64,000 nt of DNA, from NCBI RefSeq assembly GCF_036324505.1, contig NC_086370.1, forward strand, positions 14,348,600-14,412,599, written 5' to 3'. Within the stretch, counting starts at the first letter, position 1. Each line of letters opens with the position of its first letter. The translations under genes and the position numbers were made by a program. This stretch comes from Eleginops maclovinus. Taxonomy: Eukaryota; Chordata; Actinopteri; Perciformes; Eleginopidae. This document shows positions 24,701 through 37,300 of this stretch, piece by piece. The notes under the pieces were generated by a model. That model had not been told where the DNA came from. It searched no databases and worked only from the letters and a program-made list of their open reading frames with translations.

Positions 24701-27700
24701 GTTTTTAGGGAAGTACCTCCGGGGAAAACCATCTTCAATCTGGAGAAGTTTGGCCGGATCTTCAACCAGGAGGATCTGCAGCTTAGGCGATGCATGGTCA
24801 ATCCTCAGGGGACGGCACAGAAAACACTTCTCTGGTGAGTTGTGATTATTATAACATGTTACGTCGTTCTACGTGTCGAAACAAGCAGCCGGCACACACT
24901 CTGAATTAATTTTAAATGTTAATGAATATAACAAAACAATAAATGTTACACGGCAAACTGAAACACTGACAAATGTGTGTTTATGCCCTCATCATGGAAT
25001 GAAATACTTAGAGATCAGAATTATTATATATTTTAGGTTTATACGGGTTGATACAAGGCTTGGCTGCTGCTCTCCGATGGCGTGGTCCTTGTGAGGCTAC
25101 TCGCTCAGAAAGGTCACACACTTTGGATTTCCTGCCTGACCAAATGAACTGGATGACCAGGCACAGCTCGGAATGCAGTGAGGGGTTTTCCAGCTGACGC
25201 GTCATAGCACATGCAGCGCGCAGATGGACTTTTTATTCCTTCAACTAATGGACCAATGAAAGCGATAAGGCGATTAAGAGTTTTTTCGCCGACAAACATT
25301 TAGTTGACTATTTGGGGGCAGCCCTAGTGCATTCACACATGAAGGTTTAAGAGCAACATGTGTCAATGACTAAATAAATTGCCATGAAATTTGATAATAG
25401 AGGTAATAATTGCACTCTCCTAAAGCCTCCGTGTTGCATAACCCTAAGATCAATAAGTAGACTTGTGATGACACATGACATCTCATAATCTACTCAGATA
25501 ATATCAAATAAGTACCCTAAAAGGGTTTTAACCCTGTAGATCAAAACGACGAGTACTTTAGGCCAGCCTCAGGACAAACTACATTTAGCCAAACCAGTGG
25601 GAAGGTAAATCCTCCCCCCCTTCTTTGTTGGATGTAGAGAAGCGAAGTTCTAGGCTTAGATTGCTTCTATATTAATTCCTCCCTTTCTCTCTCCACGTAT
25701 ATTCCCTAGGTCCAGCCCTGTTCAACTGAGACTGCACTTGAACATTGAATTGTTCCAGGAAGCTTACGATGGTTGCTCACCCTGTCCAACTCAGGTTTCC
25801 AGTTTCCTGTTCAAGGTGGGCACCCCCTACACACAATAGTATGTCAATAGAGATTTCTGTCCAAATGTCTGAACTTTTTTTTTGTATCTATCAGATGATG
25901 TCCGTCCATAGGGAGAGGATAGTATCTGAAAAGATACTAAAGACCCTATGTGACCTTGCCCAGACTACTGCTTATCAGATAGGTTAGTGCTCCCCCCCCC
26001 CGTAAGGCTGATGGTATTTGCTCACTATTGCAAAGACATGTTGACATGTTTTTTTTCTGTGTGCTCCCTCAGTGAAAAATGGAAACCAGCAGTTTGAAGT
26101 GTGGGTGCCCAGTTTGGCTGATCTGGTGCTGGTCCTGATGAATATGGGGGTTGAGTTTGTTTCTCTCTTCCCTTTCGAGCATCTACAGCCTCCATTCACA
26201 GAGGGAGATTTGCGGTAAGTAGCGTTCCGAATGAATGCACAAATAAACAGGAAATGAAAGTTTTTTTTAAATTTAGTGCGCTTTCATTTCTGTGTAGGGA
26301 GGACATCCGGATCCAAAGTGAGAGTCCCTCCAGTAACGAGGTACAGAGCAACTTCCCTGAACACAACTGCAACAACATCTTGAAGGTGAGGCACAGAAGA
26401 TGTCTGATAGGAACGATTTGATGTTGTCTGTGATAAAACAAGTTTGGCAGAGAAAGCACAACCTGTACATTTAGATCATTCTCTGCTCTGTTTCTCCCAT
26501 GCTCTGCAGTACCTGTCTTACTGTATGGGTCTGTGTCTGCGGGCATACAGCGACGATGAGCTGCTGTTGCTGCTGATTATGATGGGGAGGGTGGGCCTGG
26601 ACCCTCGGCTCGTCCTCGAGTCCAGTGTGGAACTTTGCGCTCTACAGTTCCATATTGTAAACAACATCAAGGACTGGGACACCATGGTCAGTACATGCAT
26701 TTCCTAAAAAAAGAAGTGTTTCATATACTTCTTGAATGTTTCATGAATACACAAAAAGTTTTGATAAGGATAAATTGGTTTATTTTACAATTTATTTATC
26801 TAAAATGTTTTTTAGCTGCCCAAAATCTGTGTGGCCCTCACTGATGTGACAGACGACCACCATAACATGTGCTACTTGGTTAAACTGCTGCCGGACAACG
26901 CACGTGGAAAGTGAGTCTATATATTTTTTAGCATTCTCATCATTGCTTATTTTTCCCCAACACAATGAGTATTTTTTTCTTCTCTTGGATTTGATTGTAG
27001 TGCAGAATTATTGCATTGCACATGTAAACGTTTTCATTTTGTTTATGTAGGCAACTGCGTCGACATCTGAGCGTGTGCATGATATCTAAACTGCTGAACG
27101 GAAGTTGCACCTACAGACCAAAGGGAAAGGAGTTTCAGGTAATCTGTTCCAAAACCCATACACTGTCCCTTGAATTCCAGCAGGAAAAATATGAATCCAG
27201 ATGACTCTTTAGTGTTTCAAACATCTCCAGTAACCTTTAGTTCTCTCCTCCATGTTCTCTGTCATACTTAGCTCTCTGAACTGAGGAACTACCTGCCCCA
27301 AATGCAACCCTCCAACCTTCTCCAAGGCCTGCTGAACTCCTCCAGCAGGAGCCAAAAGGATCAAGAAGATGAAGACGTGACAAACCTAGATCACCAGGTG
27401 TGCACATATTTTAAACCTAAACATTCAGTTTGGATTTCTCTTGTCTTGTTTTTCATGTCTTTTATAATGGGCCACATTTTTTGTGATTTAAAGTTCCTTT
27501 CCATTATCCTGTGTCTCAGGCCTACTACATCTGCTATAGTCTGCTGACCTTGGCAGATGAAGCCTCCAATATTCAGTTCTTCCTAGCTCCTCAAAAGGTA
27601 TGACTTCAGTTATGTATCATTGTTTTCTAGGGCCACTAGTTATAAATCATATATGATTTATCATTAGGTTTTACATTTATGTACATGGTCTGTTAATGTA

Positions 27701-28832
27701 GCACTTTTTTTTCTTTTTTCTGGCTCTTAGAAACAGCTACTGTTTCTGTGCTCTGAGTTGGAAACGCATGTCAAGTGTGACATCAGAGAGAACGAGAAGT
27801 GTCTTTACCGGAGCAAGGCGAGTTTGCTTTTTGCATTTGTGATTATTATTATTGTATTGTTCTTCAAAACATTCAAAAGGTTTTGCAGCCTGGACAGAGG
27901 TTTGCACGGCAGGTTTGCATACTTCTGTACTGTAAAGAGGGCAGGAGCTGGAAGTATATTTTACAACACATTTTGCATTGTAATTGCTGAGCAAAGGTCC
28001 ATAAAGACCCTTTGCTTTTAGGGATCTTCAAATGAATGTTTGTGGCAGAAGTTGATCTAGGTGAATTGTCCACCTGCCTCAGTTTAACTTGTTTAACTAG
28101 TTTCTCAAAGCTAGACAAGTCAAAGTTTAAACACCTTTCTCACAATAGTCAGTCTGTCACTGACAAATTCAGCTTTATCACAAAAACGTATCTGTCAGTC
28201 AACAGCCACTTGTTAGAAGCAAGACCATGAAGAGAGACTATTTTATTTTTGTCATCAAAAAAGATGTTTGATCCAGACTTAACTCTTCTAATATTACTAC
28301 AATGAATCCTTCCTAATAACCACATAGGCACATGTTTGCCCTCTCTGTAGAAACACTTTCATTTTTTGGATAGCTCTGAAGTTATTATTTTGCTCACAGA
28401 AAGGAACATTCATGGAACTGTGTTTAAGGAAACGGTAAACTATAATTGTTGACTTGATTTCAAGGTGCAGTAACCCGATCATTATAATGTATTCTCCTCT
28501 GCCTCCAGGTAAAGGACCTGGTGGCCAGGATCTACACCAGGTGGCAGTTGCTCCTTCAGAGGACCAGGCCTCTCCATGTACAGTAGTCTTTTACAGACTT
28601 ATTTAAATGTTTTCCTCTTTAAAAGCAACACTCGAAAGTCCTGTGAAATAAGATCAGTTTAAGAGTCAAACCATTGTATAGTTCTGCTTTACAAATGTGT
28701 ATTTTCTTCCCGTAGGGTAAATTGTATGACTATTGGCAGCCTGTGGATACAGTGATGAGGACCCAAAAAGAGCAGGAGACGGACGTCAGTGATAATGAAG
28801 AGCCTGTGATGGAGAAGGATGAAGAGGAGTAG
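21787..28832 (+). CDS. slf2: SMC5-SMC6 complex localization factor 2 (FAM178A)
   Basis: Exons: 21722-22260, 22365-22410, 22842-24169, 24283-24365, 24458-24571, 24667-24834, 25710-25815, 25895-25982, 26073-26214, 26298-26385, 26510-26686, 26816-26910, 27051-27138, 27272-27397, 27520-27597, 27731-27817, 28509-28577, 28716-28832. All phases close. From the first in-frame ATG (21787) the product is about 1157 aa, near the human length (about 1170-1190). SLF2 with SLF1 recruits SMC5/6 to stalled forks and damaged DNA. The N-terminal half is disordered, Pro/Ser-rich, with an acidic SSEDEHLLSLQEIMA block. The conserved helical C-terminal half includes MMSVHRERIVS, VWVPSLADL, IKDWDTM, HVKCDIRE and VKDLVARI, matching FAM178A in order. 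The intron after 27817 has a GC donor. The true start could lie earlier, because the frame is open upstream through exon 2. Confidence 0.9.
25270..25328 (-). mobile_element. Fragment of a hAT-like DNA transposon end
   Basis: Inside slf2 intron sequence, the minus strand begins CTAGGGCTGCCCCC and continues into a segment resembling the recurrent CAGGGCTGCCCC-type transposon ends seen in fish genomes. I found no matching opposite end or duplication, so it is at best a remnant. Confidence 0.3.
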
Positions 28833-29410
28833 GACAACGATGACACTGAAGAGGTTGTAATTTTATCTCGGGACGAGGAGAAGGAAGAGTGACACAAACC
28901 TGAAGGTGGTCGTCATAGATTCACAAGAAATCTAGGAAGACAAAGGAGGAAGTGACCCTAAGTTGAACTAAGACATGTCTGAGATGAAAACCTGGAACGT
29001 TCTGAGGTGGAGACTGATTCTGGTTAAGACCACTTCCTCGACCATTATTGATTTTGTACCTACAGAAATTGAAAATAAAACTGCAGTAGGCATTTTTCAC
29101 AGCAGACATGTCAGAATAGGAGAAAATAAGAAAAATAACAATATCTCTATTCAAATGTCCCAGTAAGTCATAATGGTGTTACTGAAACTGAGGAAGCTAA
29201 ATGGAATTCAGCCATTATTTATTTTAATATTTACACCTTTCCTTCATAACTGACATGTTGAAATGTCTTCTGTGAAAATGGCTGATTACTGGTTTTGTGT
29301 TTATTTTACCGTTGTGAGCATTTTGTAAAAATATTGTTTTAACTATGGAAAAATATCTTTTTTATGTCTGTTGCCAAAAAAGAAAATAAACAGTTTACAT
29401 GTTTGAAAAT
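28833..29410 (+). other. slf2: slf2 3' UTR
   Basis: A noncoding tail follows the stop. AATAAA lies at 29385-29390 with a T/GT-rich downstream element. Confidence 0.55.
29385..29390 (+). terminator. slf2: Candidate polyadenylation signal of slf2
   Basis: AATAAA is followed within about 20-30 bp by a TTTGTTGTCTTTG-type element. Confidence 0.6.
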
Positions 29411-30270
29411 GATTTGTTGTCTTTGTTCTTCCATACATGATCAATATTAGTATATTCCTGATCTTACTATTTTACAGAACTAAACTACTTATGCGTGAAG
29501 TTAATTTACTTGTAATAAGTGTTATGTTTCATAGCATCACATAAAAACTTGATAAGCACTTAAAAGTTTAGTCTGTTGAAGAATGTAAAATAAAAGCCTT
29601 GTGAATTTCTTATAACTTTTGAGAACCCATTATGCCATTTCCAAACCTTTAGACTTTTGGTTGCTTTATTTAGGTTAATAAATACGTTGTTGGCACTTCA
29701 ATATGAATTTATTCAAATTAAAAGTCCAATAGATACCATTCAGCCACTAAATGGTGCACTCCCTTCACCCTTCCATTGCTTTCACTACAAAACACTGAGG
29801 TTTCCTGTAGGATACCCAACTTGGATAATTCATTTTTAATGTATACCTAATCAGCTAACTACCAAACCTTAGCTTACTGGTCAAGGAGAATGGGGCTGAC
29901 CATGGATGTATAATATGAACCCAAACACAAGATTAAGTAGCCTCTCTTTGCTGTAAGAACATGCTTGTTTAAATGTAAAGTGCCTGCACGCTCCCGCGAG
30001 AGTCATGAAAATCTCGGAGTCCGGGCCTAACATTTGCAACCCAGAGGGAGGAAGTGCAGATAAACATCTTAAACTTTGACTATATAAAGCACAGGTTTTC
30101 CTTGGTCTGCACGTGAATAACTGAGTGTAAAAACAGTTTTTAAAACTGATCGCTGTTCGGCAAAGATATGTGTGATATGCAAAGAGTATCACTGTTTATA
30201 ACAGCAGCGTGTTGATATTTGGATAAAACTGAAGAATGAGCTTCTTCGCCTCTTCGCCTCGATTGTTGGT
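29411..30270. other. Short intergenic spacer between slf2 and washc2
   Basis: Only about 0.9 kb of AT-rich DNA separates the slf2 polyadenylation signal from the washc2 promoter. No coding exon or repeat was recognised. Confidence 0.45.
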
Positions 30271-30279
30271 TGGTTCCAC

Positions 30280-30449
30280 TCCGCCCCACTTTCATTGGGT
30301 TGCTATGCGACGGTAGTCAGGTGACTGTCTGCAGACAGAACATGGCTGACCTGTCAGAAGACCAAATTTAGCATAATCGATCTTATTTTTACGTCGTTTC
30401 TGACCACAGTTGGCCGTCGTGGAAAGCAATTGACCACAGGAATTCAAGG
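30280..30449 (+). other. washc2: washc2 promoter and noncoding first exon
   Basis: An inverted CCAAT box (ATTGG at about 30294-30298) precedes an exon that ends at a strong donor (TCAAG/GTAAGC, GT at 30450). The exon contains AACATGGC at 30339-30346, which is both a YY1-type downstream element and the start of a 9-codon upstream ORF (30342-30371). The coding start is in the next exon. Confidence 0.5.
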
Positions 30450-31369
30450 TAAGCATGAGAGCACTCATATTTGGCTGGACAAATCCCTCTGTTGTTGCTT
30501 GGAACAGCTGTAGCTAACGTTGGTGTTGAGTAGCTAAGTTGAGCTAGCTGCTAACAGTCCCCGCTTTCTTTGCCAGAAGTCTGTATGAATGTGAAAGCTA
30601 GTAGCTATGAGGAAACAACATTTAGGCAACTTGATATCAATGCAACATGGTTTCCTCCGCATAAATCGTAACTTGATTGGAAAGCCAACGCCAATGGTAG
30701 TTTGTTGGATCTGAAGTATTGCAGTAAAACTACATCAGTTTCAAGTTAAAGTGTAATTTATCGTGTGGTATATCAGTGATCCTTTCACTCACAGTCAATA
30801 TACACCACATTCAGACAGTGCCCCCATGAGCAGGATATCAGAGTATCAACATTTTAAATGAATTATGTCATCAGTTAGTCTTTTGGACTTAGTACATTGA
30901 CAGTGAATCCGACTCTGTAGATAATTATCCTATTTATCACAGTATGGGCTCTGGCATACCCAATTATAACATGCACTTAGATTTAAGGATTGTTGTCCCT
31001 GGTTTATTTGAAAGAAGGGAGGTTTAAACCTTTTACTCCAGGGTAGCACTTTGTACTGGCTGTTCAGTTATATAATTAAAAACATTTGATGTGGAGCTGC
31101 TCCATTCCATGTTTTGGATTTTATTATTACCACTATTGTTGGTTCATTTCCTCCAACAAGCTTTTACATTACAAAAGTCTCCCAGCTGTTTACATTGCTC
31201 AAAATTGGTTTAAAATATACAAACAAAAACAGATACTTGAGCTGCAATATTACACAGTAAGATCATTGTTTTTTAAATTCTGTTTTCCCTTAATGGTTTA
31301 TTAATGACAAGTGTTTGCAAGTCCATGCATTATTTATTCCAACAATAACAGCTAGCAATCTGATTGCAG

Positions 31370-34300
31370 ATGAGCGGGTTGCCGGAGGGAATAGCGAACG
31401 GCCCAAGCAGGAGTGAACACTTAGAAAATGATGCTCAGAGTTGGGAGAGACCCTGGACTCTTGAAGAGATGCGGCAGAGCAGTGCCAACTGGTCCTTGGC
31501 TGCCGACTCGGGGGTAAGTCAGAAACCTCGCCCCTAGCTCTGAAATAGGGCAAGAAAACATTCTAATATCTTATTCATCATTATCCTTTCTTTTCATTAT
31601 GCAGAAATCTGAGTAGTTGTCGGGGGGTTATGAAATGTGTTCCGCTTTGGGGTAGAAAAGGAACTCTGCAACTGTTGATTTCTTCATAACTTTTATAGTC
31701 CTCTTTCTTCACAGCTCTTCTTGTTCCTGCAAGAGTTTTCCCAGAGAATGCTGTCGAAGACGCATGATATTGAAAAGCAGTTGGACAGTCTGATCCGTGA
31801 CACCAAGAACACAGACAGCTGCTTGCACTCTGTCTTTAACGACTTTCTCATGCTTTCAAATACACAGTTTATAGAAAATGTAATGTATATAACATACTTC
31901 AAGTTTACTGGATACATTTCAATTGAGACAACTCAATCTATTTGAGTGTAAACATTGGAACTTTTGTGTTACAGAGAGTGTATGACGAAGAAGTAGAAGA
32001 GACAATACCCAAGGTGGATGCTTTGGAGACGCAACCTGAGCAGGTATAAAACATTCATAATTCCTCATACACTGACCAATCAGTGTAATACTGAATATCG
32101 ATTTTCAGCATTATTACGGACATGTTTTGTATAACCCTGTGAAAATCATTTGGTTTTCTCTACAGGAGAAGACACGAGAACAGAAAGAGGCAGAGCTGAT
32201 ACCTAAGATGCAGGAAGCTGTAAACCATGGCCTAAAAGTGCTTGAGTCAGCGTTTGAGCATCTGGACATCAAAGCAGGAAACTCAGATTCAGAGGATGAA
32301 GAGGTCACTGACAGACTGGAGGCCATCCTCGAACCCAAGGTGTGCTCTTGATCCTGAAACCTTCATTTATGTTTACTGAAACTGCTGCTGCAAAAAAAGT
32401 GATAACTCATCTTCAAATGAATGTACTTTATCCTGTGTGTCTGTTTCTCTCATGTCTGTTTCTCTCGTTGTCTTATAGGATCTTTATGTGGACAGGCCGC
32501 TTCCATATCTTATTGGTTCCCAGGCCTTCATGGAACAAGAGGACGTTGGCCTTGGAGACTTGTCTAGTGATGGTAAACTACTCAGGGCAGCTTTTTATAT
32601 CGCCCCTACATCAAACTCTTTCTTTTTTGTCATGTATTTGTGTGATTTTGTTTTCCAGAAATGTCGGTTGACAGTGACAGAGACAGTGTAATCGACAGCG
32701 ATGATGGCAAAGACGCAGTTGTAAGAGTTTTTCCCTTCCTTTTAATATTATTTTCTATTGCGTTACATTTGACATCTTGTTCATAAAAATACAAGCCTTG
32801 TTGTAATTAATTGTTTGTGTAACAGCATTCAGATGACGATTTTAATCAGGAGGAGGAAGAACGTCACAATAATATTACCAAGGTAGGTTGGCTGCCTGCC
32901 TGCCAAACACATCAGAGATTACAGTTAAACTGAACCACTTTAAAACTGTCGATTGTCTTTCCACACTCACCTAGAAGCAATCCATGTTGAGTGATGATGA
33001 TGATGATGATGATGATGACGAAGAGGAGGAGGATGAGGATTCTGATATATTCGGAGAATCAGACAGGGAGGATAATGATGAGGACACTAAGGTATTCCTG
33101 ATATGACTTTGCTTTAGTACTGAGAGATATCTTTTGTAAACGCATTATTTTGTAATCCAGTCAGGAGTCATTCAGATATGACCTACCTAGGGGACAAATT
33201 TGGTTGTTTTCATTTCACTTTTAGAATACGGCACCATCGTCTTTTGCTGATGAGCTAGCAGCCCGAATCAAGGGTGAACCAGTTACGAAGCCAGAGGGAG
33301 ATCGAGCATGTAAGTCACTATCATTACCAACCAACTGGTATTACATCATCTCCCACTTGTAACTCCCATTTCTCACATTTTAATTTAAGGAAAACACAGC
33401 ATCAAAGTTTTTATTTTAGATTTCAGTAATGACATTGTAGCATGTGCATGCTCATGTCTTGTGTTTACCATTTCATCCTTGGAAGCATTGACATCTAAGA
33501 AGAAAAGTAAAAGCAGGAAAGAACCAAAGCCTGCAAAGCCCGAAGGTAGGATTTTTATTCATCATCATTGCAATTCAAACTTTTAATTCATCAGTTATTC
33601 CCTCCGCAGACCCATGGTTCCAAGTATGCTTCTCAATACTTTTGTATGTCATTGTAGCAGCAGCTGAAGGGGACAGCGATGACATGTTTAAGCCACCAAA
33701 GATGGATGATGATGATGATTTCTCCCCGTTTGGAGGGAAAAGCGGCCTTTTCAGTGGAGGGAGAGGCCTGTTTGACGATGATGATGAGGTACATTAAACT
33801 AAATTATTTTCAGTGCTTATCCCTTCCTTTAACTCTGAGCTTTGGCACCATTTAATTTGTGCTGATTTATGTTATACCATTCAGGGTGACCTATTCTCAG
33901 ATGTACCAAACCCTCCTGCGTCGGAAGAGAAAAAGGTGCTGAATGAAAGCATAAAAAGCCCAGCTCAAACTGCAGGTAAAACAGACTTTCTACACAAATA
34001 TATGCAAACAATTATTGAAAAGAAAGGTACAAACGTATAGAAAAAAATACACGAGCAGATTGCCACATAACCTTTCTTTTCCATTCAAGAATCAGTGAAA
34101 CCTGGAAAGAAGATTCCTGCGGGTGGCATTTCAATATTCCCAGGTAGTAGCATTTACTTTTATGACAGCTCATAAATGTCCTTTCCTGTATGCCAAGTCC
34201 TTCCTTGCTTCATTATCCTCAACCAAATCTCTTTCTCCCCACAGAAGACACTCTTTTCAAGTCAGTAAATAACTCTGATGCAATGGAGAGCAAGGAGAAT

Positions 34301-37300
34301 GGGACACAGGCTCGTAAGATCAACGCTGCATCCAAACAGACTCCACCAGCTAGTATTGGTGGAGTAGCAGGTGGGCTGTTTGATGACGAGGAGGAGGATG
34401 ATGACTTCTTCAGTAGTAAAAGCCTGATAAAGTCTGACTCTGGTAGGTGTATGAGAATGGGCACTGCAATGCTTCTAGTCCAGGTTCAGATGGGATCATA
34501 ACCCTCAATCCACCTGTGTTTTTCTTTTCGCTTCCTTTTCAGCTGGAAAGAAGACGCCCAAAGTTGTTGACCTTTTTGATGAAGACGACGATGGTGGTGA
34601 CATATTCAGTGAGAAGCACAGTGCACCAACCCCAGCTCAGAGCAAGAAGGAGGAAGTGGAAGAGCAGGTTAAACAACCTGAGAAAAAGGTAAGTTTTTCA
34701 ATGACGTTGAACGTGACAATATTGACATTTTTATCAATTTACATATTTTGTTTGATATACAGTAACCATAATCTTTGTATGGTAAGTTCCTTGGTGGATG
34801 ATCCCTTGTTGTTTTTAGATGCCAGCCGGGGCAATCTCTATGTTTGGACCTGGGACTCAAAGCTTGCTCAGTGAGGGACTGAAAAAACGTCAGCTGTCTA
34901 CCAGTGAGGAGTCTGAGAAATCTGAGGAGGTCTGAATACACCACTGCCCAACAATTTATTCCAGACAACAAAAACTGCTCTTTTTTTTTACAGTTTTTGG
35001 CCAAAAAGGCACAAAAGGGTTTGCACTGCCTCCGAATACACCATTGCCACACTATATTGTATGTCTCTTAAGCCAATTTATCAGGCATTGATGCCATTTA
35101 ATGAACAGACCTACAGTAGTTGCAGTCGGTATATTGATGTTGCCAAGAAAATTTGAATTTAGAAACCCATTCACATAATAAATGATCCTCTTGTGTCCTG
35201 TGTTTCAGAACGGGTTGGCTGCAGATGCTGCAAAGGCTGCTGACAAGCCGACTCTGAAACCCAAGAGCAGGGGCCTCTTCTCTGATGATGAAGACATCCA
35301 GGTAAAGCTCTCAATCTCCTTCTGAAAAAAAGTAACAACAGTAGTAATACATCTTAATTACACCACATATGTATTTGCCTTCTATAGGAATCTCCAACTA
35401 TTCCAAGGAGCCAGTCTAAGCCTGAACCTACAAGCCAGAGCAAAACCAGTAAGGCCCCTCTGTCATTATTTGACGATGAAGAAGAAGAGGTACACATATG
35501 TTTTTTACTTGGTCAAAACTCAATTAGGTTATGCTTATTTTTGGTGTGAGTCAATTACAATCTTCTGATCCTTAACCCTGCAGGATCTGTTTGCATCTGC
35601 ATCTAAGTCTAAAGCAAAGCCTAATCCATCCAAAGCCTCCACCCCGCAGCCCAGCAAGGCCCTGTCAAGCTCCCTCTTCAGTGATGATGAAGTATGAGAA
35701 CATCAAAAGTCAGAAATACCTTCTGCACGCCATTTGTTTACGGGGCGTACAATATGGTACATTCATTTTCTCAATGTTTCAATGACAGGACCAGTGGGAG
35801 AGTTCTAAAAGTAGTGTGGGGAAGTCAGGGGTGAAGACAGGAGGGATGAAGTCCAGTGTCAGCGCACCCTCCAGTTTCCCCAGTGCCAAAATACCTCAGA
35901 AAGGCAGCGTCTTCGATGATGATGACGATGGCGACCTGTTTACTCCGACAACGGATTCAAGGTGTGTACACTTGTATTGTCTTTTCTAAACACTTTTGGA
36001 ACAGTCCAAAGACATGCCTGCTCACTGTTTTAAATGTAGTCGTTTTCATAACCCATTTTGAACAGTGAAAGAATTCTTATCCATCGTCCTATCCCTCTGC
36101 TCTTCATATAGTCAGAAAAAGTTTCAGAGAGTGGCTCTCTTGTTTGAAGATGAGGATGATGGAGAAGATAAAGGATCCCTTTTTGGCAACAAATCTCCTG
36201 TCAATACACAAACTGCCACCCCAGCAACCAAAGTGAGTGCACTAACTTATCTTCTGTATTTCCGCTTGTCGTGAAAAACATCTAGTTTGAAGCTTGTTTC
36301 CAGTGGGCCATAAAAAAGGTTTAATACGTTAGAAAACACAATCATCCGCCACCAGAGAAACATTTAGATATTTCAATTACACATAATCAAGTTGGCTTTA
36401 TGAGACTGCCCACAAGAGTAATATACCATTCAGATTCTGCTATACTTTTATAACAGAATCATTCTTTTTACACCATGTAATTTCCCTAATTCCCACATGG
36501 ATATTCAATCTTTTTATACCTGTATCCTTCAGACACCTGCTGTGGTCACTCAGTCTTCCTCCCTGTTAGAGAAACCTGAGGAGGTTGTAGTTTCCAAAAC
36601 GGCAGCACCGGACAAGCCTTCAGTATCGGAGAAGCCAGCAGCAAAGAGCCCAGAGCCGCTCCCGTCAGCTCCCTCGCCAGATATCAGCGAAAGTAAAAAG
36701 AAGCCTGTGGGAGGAGTCAGCCTTTTTGGAGGCATCAACGTTTTTGCCAACAAGCAGACGAGCCCGTTGGATGAAATTGAACAGGATGACCCTCTCCTCC
36801 AAGAAGATGGTCCACCACAAAATGTCGAGAAGGAGGAGAAGAAGGAAGAGAAATTGAAAATAAACACGGTTAGTCTCTTTGATGATGAGGAGGAAGACGA
36901 ATCAGATTGGAATGAGCCGATATTCACACCCAGCAAACCCACAGCAAGCAGCACTGTAAAGGTCAGTATGATTTCTTTAGTGAGAATAGTGTGATTTATT
37001 TGCATTGGTACGCTGTCTCTCCTGCAGTCAAGTTAATAAATATATGTCTATAAAACAGCCTGCAGAGGATCGACCACAGGCAAAGAGCACAGGTGTGTTC
37101 CTGGATGAGGAGCTGCTGTTCAGTCAGACGCAGCAGAAGGACAATGACCCAGATGTTGACCTATTTGCCACCTCAGGAAAACCTGCAGTCAGTATATTCA
37201 ATATTCTTATCTCTTTGTAGATATGTTTTTTTTTTACTCTGCAAGTAACGTGTTTTACTCGACGTTCACTAGATGATAAAGAAGTGTACATACCTATGTT

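Noticed and set aside
24581..25341. Repeated CATTCACACAT at both ends as a transposon duplication
   Set aside because: The interval contains a conserved slf2 exon (24667-24834), so it cannot be a simple insertion; the match is chance.
36550..37005. A minus-strand frame rich in Ser within washc2
   Set aside because: It is the complement of the acidic GAT/GAG codons of washc2, which read as poly-Ser on the other strand.
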